A stretch of 38,437 nucleotides of DNA from Acetobacteraceae bacterium (GTDB taxonomy: Bacteria; Pseudomonadota; Alphaproteobacteria; Acetobacterales; Acetobacteraceae), in contig JADLHF010000051.1 of NCBI GenBank assembly GCA_020848935.1, forward strand, positions 1 to 38,437, given 5' to 3'. Below are positions 34,365 to 38,437 of this stretch, piece by piece; position 1 is the stretch's first letter; each line of letters opens with the position of its first letter. The notes below the pieces were generated by a model. That model saw nothing but the letters and a program-made list of their open reading frames with translations, did not search any database and was not told the DNA's origin. A program made the translations under genes and the position numbers.

Positions 34365-35501
34365 CTACGGACCCATGCTGCCGCTGCCACGACCACCGCG
34401 CCCACCCTGCCCCAGGGCATTGCGGCGCGTGTCGTTGATCGTGCGCAGGATCTGCACGACCAGCCCGATGAAGGTCACGGCCCAGCCCGCCAGCGCGATA
34501 TGGATGACGATATCGGGGATGATCGCAAGGAAGGGCAGGTCGAGCGCGCGGGAGAGCTGCAGGGTGCCGGTGGTGTACATGCCGAGCGGGAACACCATGC
34601 CCCAGAAGGTCGGTTCGTAGCGCAGCCGGTCCCGCCGCACGAGGTAGCGCCAGAGCGTGAGCGCGATCAGGAAGGGGATCCACCAGGTCGCAGCGGCCCA
34701 GAAGAACAGGGTGAAGCCCTTCAGGAACGGCGTGAACCCTGCCAGCACCGGCCATGTGCCGCTGCGCAGGAGAAGGATCGAACCCGCCAGCGTGGTGATG
34801 GCAACGGCACCCATGTTGATCCAATAGGGCGGTCCGAAATCCATCGTGCCGAGCCGCACGAAGGTGAGGCGGTAGAAGATCAGCGGGATGATCGCCAGAT
34901 AGAGCATGCAGCCGATCATGAAGAAGGCGAGGCAGAGGAACTGGATCGCGGGCGGCGGCACGACCGCGGCGCCAAGCGTGCCCTTGAGCACGACGATGGA
35001 TTGCGTGGCGACCGCCGCGATCAGCCACGCGCCGTTGATCCCGTCGGCGAGCGATGGCTTGCGCTCGCGGATGGTGACGGCCGTGAAGAAGGCGTACATC
35101 ACCAGGAACCAGAGCCCGAGGCCGAGATACCATAGCGCGCCGGCCAGCCCGGCCGCACCGGTGACGGCGGCCGTCTGGGTGCCGAGCACGCAAGTGCCCG
35201 CAACGATGGTGAAGAAGCCCGGTGCGCGCTGATGGTTCGAAAGATCCTGGGCCATGCGGCGCGGATGGAAGGCAAGCCGCATCAGCGTCAGGACCCAGAG
35301 CACCGCGTAGCCGGTCCATGCCACGAATACGAGTGGCAGCGCGACCCAGTGCATGCCGAGCAACTGGCTCGCGATCGAGACCACGCCGGTCGCCATGACA
35401 AAGGCGAAATAGCCGGGAAACAGGTCGCGCGCCGTATCCAGCAAAAGCACCGCCGCCAGACGCATCGGGCGCAGGGGCGCAGGCGATGGCCGTGGCGGCA
35501 T
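34365..35501 (-). CDS. TDT-family transporter (TehA/Mae1/SLAC1-like)
   Basis: A 378-residue integral membrane protein with about ten hydrophobic helices. It begins with DTARDLFPGYFAFVMATGVV, the usual first-helix signature of the tellurite-resistance/dicarboxylate transporter (TDT) family, and ends with a helix (AGWAVTFIGLVVQILRTIND) and a Gly-rich tail. TDT members are anion channels or transporters for sulfite, malate or tellurite; the substrate here is not decidable. The ATG at 35501 is chosen; a GTG at 35507 overlapping the upstream stop codon is the alternative. It is cotranscribed with the small membrane protein upstream. Confidence 0.87.
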   Translation of the reverse strand: MPPRPSPAPLRPMRLAAVLLLDTARDLFPGYFAFVMATGVVSIASQLLGMHWVALPLVFVAWTGYAVLWVLTLMRLAFHPRRMAQDLSNHQRAPGFFTIVAGTCVLGTQTAAVTGAAGLAGALWYLGLGLWFLVMYAFFTAVTIRERKPSLADGINGAWLIAAVATQSIVVLKGTLGAAVVPPPAIQFLCLAFFMIGCMLYLAIIPLIFYRLTFVRLGTMDFGPPYWINMGAVAITTLAGSILLLRSGTWPVLAGFTPFLKGFTLFFWAAATWWIPFLIALTLWRYLVRRDRLRYEPTFWGMVFPLGMYTTGTLQLSRALDLPFLAIIPDIVIHIALAGWAVTFIGLVVQILRTINDTRRNALGQGGRGGRGSGSMGP

Positions 35502-35503
35502 GC

Positions 35504-35875
35504 TCACGTGCCCAGGCCGATCGCCATCAGGTCGAGTTCGAGAAATCCCGTTACCATCACCGCATTGACCCCCCAGGCCACCACCAGGCTGCGCATGAGG
35601 ACACAGGATTGCGGCTTCATCTGCCCCGCGCAGCGCCACACGGCCACCAGGGTCCACCCGTTATGGACGGCAAAGCCTATCAACAGCCACTGCTGCAGCC
35701 CATGCCGGCCCGCCTCGCCGGCAAGCAGGTACATTATGCCGATGCCGAGACTCATCACTACGCCGTAGAGCCAGACGACGCGCATCAGCGAGGCCCGGCC
35801 CCGCCAGGCGCACATCTCGGGTTCGAACAACAGCAACCCGAAGCCGACCACATACCTCAAGCCGTTCGCCAGCAT
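35504..35875 (-). CDS. Small membrane protein coupled to the TDT transporter
   Basis: A 123-residue protein with three clear hydrophobic segments: VVWLYGVVMSLGIGIMYLLA, QQWLLIGFAVHNGWTLVAVW and SLVVAWGVNAVMVTGFLELD. There is possibly a weaker one at the N terminus (GLRYVVGFGLLLFEPEM). I recognise no named family. The ATG at 35875 is supported by GGGAG about 7 bases upstream. The gene ends within four bases of the transporter start, so it may be an accessory subunit of the TDT protein, which is an inference from coupling only. Confidence 0.7.
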   Translation of the reverse strand: MLANGLRYVVGFGLLLFEPEMCAWRGRASLMRVVWLYGVVMSLGIGIMYLLAGEAGRHGLQQWLLIGFAVHNGWTLVAVWRCAGQMKPQSCVLMRSLVVAWGVNAVMVTGFLELDLMAIGLGT

Positions 35876-36311
35876 GGCTCGCTCCCAGCGTCGCGCGACC
35901 GCAAATCTACAACTCAACGAAGCAGATTTTCATTGATTTCACCACGTTTCAGTCTGCAACGCTGAGGACGGCGCGTGCCGTGCTCGGCGCTCTCGTCCGG
36001 GCGCAACCGATGCCGGCTTGCCCGGCGCCGCACCCTGTTCGACGCGCATCACTGGCCGTTGCGGGGGCGCTCTTCATGGCGCCGCCTCCTCTGCGCAGGC
36101 CACGCCACCGCCGTTGCCGCGGCCAGCAGCGAGTCACGAGCGACCATGCCGGCCGGGGCTGCGGCCGCGCCGATATCGGCGGCATGGGCCCCATCGCGAT
36201 CCGGCCGGCGAGCCGGGCGGGGATGGCGGCGCGATTCAGGCCCTGGGTCAGCTGCCCGTTTGACGTCCCCTGAAGCGCTTTGCAGCCACGGATGCATCCC
36301 GCGCCGCCGGG
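35876..36311. other. Intergenic region upstream of the TDT operon
   Basis: About 435 bases between the lipoprotein gene (ending at 36312) and the TDT operon. The part nearest the operon (35905-35960) is A/T-richer and probably carries its promoter, but no convincing -35/-10 pair could be fixed. Short open frames on both strands look non-coding, and no repeats or RNA genes were recognised. Confidence 0.45.
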
Positions 36312-36650
36312 TCAATCCTCGACCGGGGTCCAGCCATTGGCGAGGTAGCAGGCACGGCGTTCCTGGTTGCGGGGGCGGAGGTTGTCGTCGATCACCGTCA
36401 TCTGCGGCGGTTCGTACCAGCCGCCGAACCAGGTGCAGCGGCCGCGGTTGTCGCAGCTGCGCACCGGGGGTACGAAGTGACCGGGGAAGAGCATCTCCTG
36501 GCGCAGCAGGGGCGGCCAGCGGTCATGGGCGTATGCGTCGCAATGTGCCTGCATGGCGCGGAACTCGGCGTCATCGGCGCCCGGCTTGGCCCAGCGTTCG
36601 GCGCAGCCGGCCAGCAGCAGCAGGAAGGCGAGCAGGAGCGGGCGGGTCAT
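36312..36650 (-). CDS. Small predicted lipoprotein of unknown function
   Basis: A 112-residue protein starting MTRPLLLAFLLLLAGCAERW, a lipoprotein signal peptide with lipobox LLAGC; lipidation is expected at Cys16. The mature part contains four cysteines and aromatic clusters (RSCDNRGRCTWFGGWYEPPQ) and ends RRACYLANGWTPVED, suggesting a small disulfide-containing periplasmic domain. No family is recognised. The ATG overlaps the stop codon of the upstream methyltransferase gene (ATGA at 36647-36650), so the two are translationally coupled. Confidence 0.82.
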   Translation of the reverse strand: MTRPLLLAFLLLLAGCAERWAKPGADDAEFRAMQAHCDAYAHDRWPPLLRQEMLFPGHFVPPVRSCDNRGRCTWFGGWYEPPQMTVIDDNLRPRNQERRACYLANGWTPVED

Positions 36651-37357
36651 GCCGCCTCGTCCAGCACCACATGCCGGCGTACGCCCGCGCGGGCCGGGAT
36701 GGCGGCGTACATGTCCTTGGCGGCCTCGGTGATGGTCACGCCGGCGAGGCGGGGCAGGAAGCGCCGCCCGCCGCGCTCCCAAAGCTTCGCGCCGCGCTGC
36801 AACAGGCGCAGGTTGGTGGGCGGCAGGAATAGCGCGGTGTCCCGTCGTTCCACCCGGAACATGGCCGCGGCCATCAGCCGGCCGACCTGGCCGGGGGAAT
36901 ACGGCGTGCCGTGGCCGAAGGGCGTGCTTTCGACATGCGCCCACATGCCGCTGCGATTGGGCGTCACCACCAGCAGGCGCCCGTCATCCTTCAACACCCG
37001 CCAGACCTCGCGCAGCAGCCGCCGCGCGTTCTCTGCCGCCTCCAGCCCATGCACCAGCAGCACGCGGTCGAAGCACAGGTCGGGGAACGGCAGCGCGTCC
37101 TCCTCGGCGGTGCAGGACAGGTTGGCGCTGCCGATCGGCCAGCGCGCCGCACCGATCTGAGCCGGGACGAGCGCGATGCAGCGCCCGGCCTCCTGCCGCC
37201 AGAGCCGCAAATACGGCGCGGCATAGCCGAGGCCCAGCACCGCCTGGCCGGGCAGGCGCGGCCAAGCCAGCACCAGGCGCTCGCGCAGCAAACGGGCCGC
37301 CAAGGCGCCGAGGCGGGTGCCATAGAACTCGGCGGATTCGTGGGCGTCGCATGCCAT
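36647..37357 (-). CDS. Class I SAM-dependent methyltransferase
   Basis: A 236-residue methyltransferase of the Methyltransf_11 type. The first strand reads AVLGLGYAAPYLRLW (a degenerate GxGxG loop), followed by the DALPFPDLCFDRVLLVHGLE motif (strand 4), LLREVWRVLKDDGRLLVVTP (post-motif helix and strand 5) and a C-terminal GVTITEAAKDMYA. The substrate is unknown. The ATG at 37357 has no Shine-Dalgarno but a perfect TATAAT six bases upstream, suggesting a leaderless message. The lipoprotein gene follows with a four-base overlap. Confidence 0.88.
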   Translation of the reverse strand: MACDAHESAEFYGTRLGALAARLLRERLVLAWPRLPGQAVLGLGYAAPYLRLWRQEAGRCIALVPAQIGAARWPIGSANLSCTAEEDALPFPDLCFDRVLLVHGLEAAENARRLLREVWRVLKDDGRLLVVTPNRSGMWAHVESTPFGHGTPYSPGQVGRLMAAAMFRVERRDTALFLPPTNLRLLQRGAKLWERGGRRFLPRLAGVTITEAAKDMYAAIPARAGVRRHVVLDEAA

Positions 37358-37363
37358 TGCTAA

Positions 37364-37369
37364 ATTATA
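37364..37369 (-). promoter_or_regulatory. -10 box placing transcription start at the methyltransferase ATG
   Basis: The minus strand has TATAAT at 37364-37369, followed by TTAGCA and the start codon at 37357. A start site 6-7 bases after the -10 box falls on or next to the ATG. No good -35 box is visible in the GC-rich sequence upstream. Confidence 0.45.
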
Positions 37370-37531
37370 GCAGAACGCGCGCCGGCGGGGCCGGAAGGCG
37401 GCGCGGGAAGGGGGTTCTTTTTTGGGAAATGAACCAATAACCGTTCACACATGCCCCTCTATGCCGCAGCGCCACTCCAACAGGCGGGGCGATCGTGTTA
37501 CAAGCAATTGACCCGTTGTCCGCGCGACCCA

Positions 37532-37560
37532 TTGCGGCGACCACCTCGCATGCCTATAAC
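37532..37560 (+). promoter_or_regulatory. Sigma70-type promoter of tRNA-Ser
   Basis: TTGCGG (37532-37537) and TATAAC (37555-37560) are separated by 17 bases, about 20 bases before the mature tRNA 5' end. The spacing and the -10 box are good. A TTGACC at 37508 is a weaker alternative. Confidence 0.5.
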
Positions 37561-37579
37561 GGCGCCTCGCCGCGGGACA

Positions 37580-37669
<90 letters not shown>

Positions 37670-37676
37670 ACTTTTT

Positions 37677-37691
37677 ACTATTATCAATAGT
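37677..37691 (+). terminator. Weak A/T hairpin after tRNA-Ser
   Basis: ACTATT-ATC-AATAGT forms a 6-bp stem directly followed by TTATTTC. It is preceded by a T5 run seven bases after the tRNA. The stem is weak, so this is only a candidate for tRNA transcription termination. Confidence 0.35.
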
Positions 37692-38070
37692 TTATTTCAT
37701 GGATTTCCAATCCACCCGCGAATCTATCCATGATTCCGCAGGCCATCGGATGTCGTGACCGACGGTTTTAAAAATTAGACAATCCTCTTCGCTGATGGGG
37801 TTGTCGAGTGGGATCTTGCTTAGGTACACGGGGGGGATTCAACATTTTCAGTCGGTTCGCAGCAGGTGCGAGAGTTTCTATACACAGTATGAGATTCAAG
37901 CCTCATGTATGAAAAAAATTGATTCAACAATAATATTATGAAAATAACAAGAGACTTACTCAACAATGTCTTGTGTGTATACAATGCAGTATTGTATCAA
38001 CTATTAAAATATTAATTAATAAATTTCCTCACCGGATCATGTTTTTGTGAATTATTCCTATGATTTTTCC
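37692..38070. other. A/T-rich gene-free island between tRNA-Ser and IS remnant
   Basis: About 380 bases of strikingly low GC content, with long A and T runs between 37900 and 38040. It contrasts with every other stretch of the window. No coding frame longer than a few dozen codons looks real. I found no repeat of the tRNA 3' end that would mark an attachment site. The composition and position next to a tRNA and a transposase suggest horizontally acquired or decayed DNA. Confidence 0.6.
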
Positions 38071-38085
38071 GCGTGCCGGGCACGC
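38071..38085. repeat. Perfect short palindrome near the IS end
   Basis: GCGTGCC-G-GGCACGC is a perfect stem with a single central base, 33 bases beyond the transposase stop codon. It may be part of the insertion-sequence end or a terminator for the transposase. The true terminal inverted repeat cannot be set without the other end. Confidence 0.5.
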
Positions 38086-38117
38086 ATTGGAAGTGTCCTG
38101 CTCACCACCCATCGGTT

Positions 38118-38437
38118 TCATCCGGTTTCCCAGACTGGCGGGATAGGCAGACCGACCCGGGCCAATCCGAGGATGCGCCCGACACCTCGTGTGAACCAGG
38201 ACAGCCTGCCGCGGCTCAGCTTTGCGGGCTGCCGTGGGGGGTTATTTCGTCAACGGTGGGATTGGTTGCGGCATCCCATGGTCCGGTGGCGACGGCGAAA
38301 TAGGGCGCCAGGCTCATCACCAGCAGCAGCCGGACGAGGCGTTCCGGGGTGGGCAATCGGCCCTGTTTGCGGCCGAAGCCGCGGGACTTGAAGTCCGAGA
38401 ACATCGGCCCGATACCCCGGCGCGCCGGTATAGTCGA
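38118..38437 (-). pseudogene. IS4-like transposase, C-terminal part, frameshifted and cut by window edge
   Basis: From the right edge the minus strand encodes ...RRGIGPMFSDFKSRGFG... then LVRLLLVMSLAPYFAVATG and GPWDAATNP, the C-terminal signature of IS4-type DDE transposases (the (E/P)MFxDxKxxGF block holds the third catalytic acid region). This frame stops at 38216. The characteristic tail of the same family (RLSWFTRGVGRILGLARVGL then PIPPVWETG) continues in another frame to a TGA at 38118-38120. The shift falls at a six-base C run (38236-38241 as G on the plus strand); one extra base would restore the frame. The copy is therefore either decayed or uses programmed -1 slippage. Confidence 0.72.

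Noticed and set aside
34365-35657. Longer transporter start at 35657
   Set aside because: The extra residues overlap the coupled small membrane protein and do not resemble the TDT N terminus; the first-helix signature begins shortly after the ATG at 35501.
38216-38404. A complete 62-residue protein starting at MFSDFKSRGFG
   Set aside because: The frame is open to the window edge and its sequence is internal to a transposase, so the Met is not a real start and the stop reflects a frameshift.

Overview
The window is GC-rich, densely packed bacterial chromosome. Gene content suggests an alphaproteobacterium, most likely of the Acetobacteraceae/Rhodospirillales: the histidine operon has a DUF2628 gene between hisB and hisH, hslVU lies divergent to it, and SufE, LivHM and ThiC look alphaproteobacterial. 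This assignment is inferred from gene order and protein style, not from a search.

Layout. (1) 1-126: right-hand end of an insertion sequence, probably IS66-like. (2) 416-5271: a branched-chain amino-acid/amide type ABC transporter (binding protein, fused LivH-LivM permease, LivG, LivF), interrupted twice by composite A/T-rich inverted-repeat elements. (3) 5522-10902: a compact four-gene operon encoding a fused alpha-beta 2-oxoacid dehydrogenase E1, a lipoyl E2, an acyl carrier protein and a NodB/WalW-like deacetylase fused to a GNAT domain. I read it as a possible acyl-ACP supply line feeding a glycan N-acyl remodelling enzyme. It is the best candidate here for an undescribed system. (4) 10926-15481, minus strand: thiC under a TPP riboswitch, preceded by a free-standing adenylation-carrier-thioesterase protein whose amino-acid-anchoring Asp is missing. 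(5) 15559-19317: sufE, a VOC protein, a 40-bp Zur-like palindrome, a weak Pro/Arg-rich ORF with a 13-G tract, and two divergent toxin-antitoxin modules (AbrB/Doc and Xre/RES). (6) 19412-21379: hslU and hslV. (7) 21493-26331: hisB-DUF2628-hisH-GNAT-hisA-hisF-hisE-HIT, largely with overlapping start/stop codons. HisE carries an 85-residue histone-H1-like tail. (8) 26558-33978: metabolic genes (benzoylformate decarboxylase-like TPP enzyme, alpha/beta hydrolase, metallophosphoesterase, RraA-like aldolase with class III aminotransferase, LCAT-like lipase). (9) 34365-37357, minus strand: TDT/TehA-like transporter with a small membrane protein, then a lipoprotein and a methyltransferase. (10) 37580-37669: tRNA-Ser(CGA), followed by an A/T-rich island and a frameshifted IS4-like transposase that runs off the right edge.

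The intergenic DNA is unusually structured. One family of A/T-rich hairpins recurs at five loci with compensatory base changes. A GC-rich double-hairpin family occurs at two convergent gene ends, one of them wrapped around a 70-bp near-perfect palindrome. There is no CRISPR array, prophage or rRNA operon. The long open frames opposite real genes reflect the GC-rich codon pattern and are not genes.
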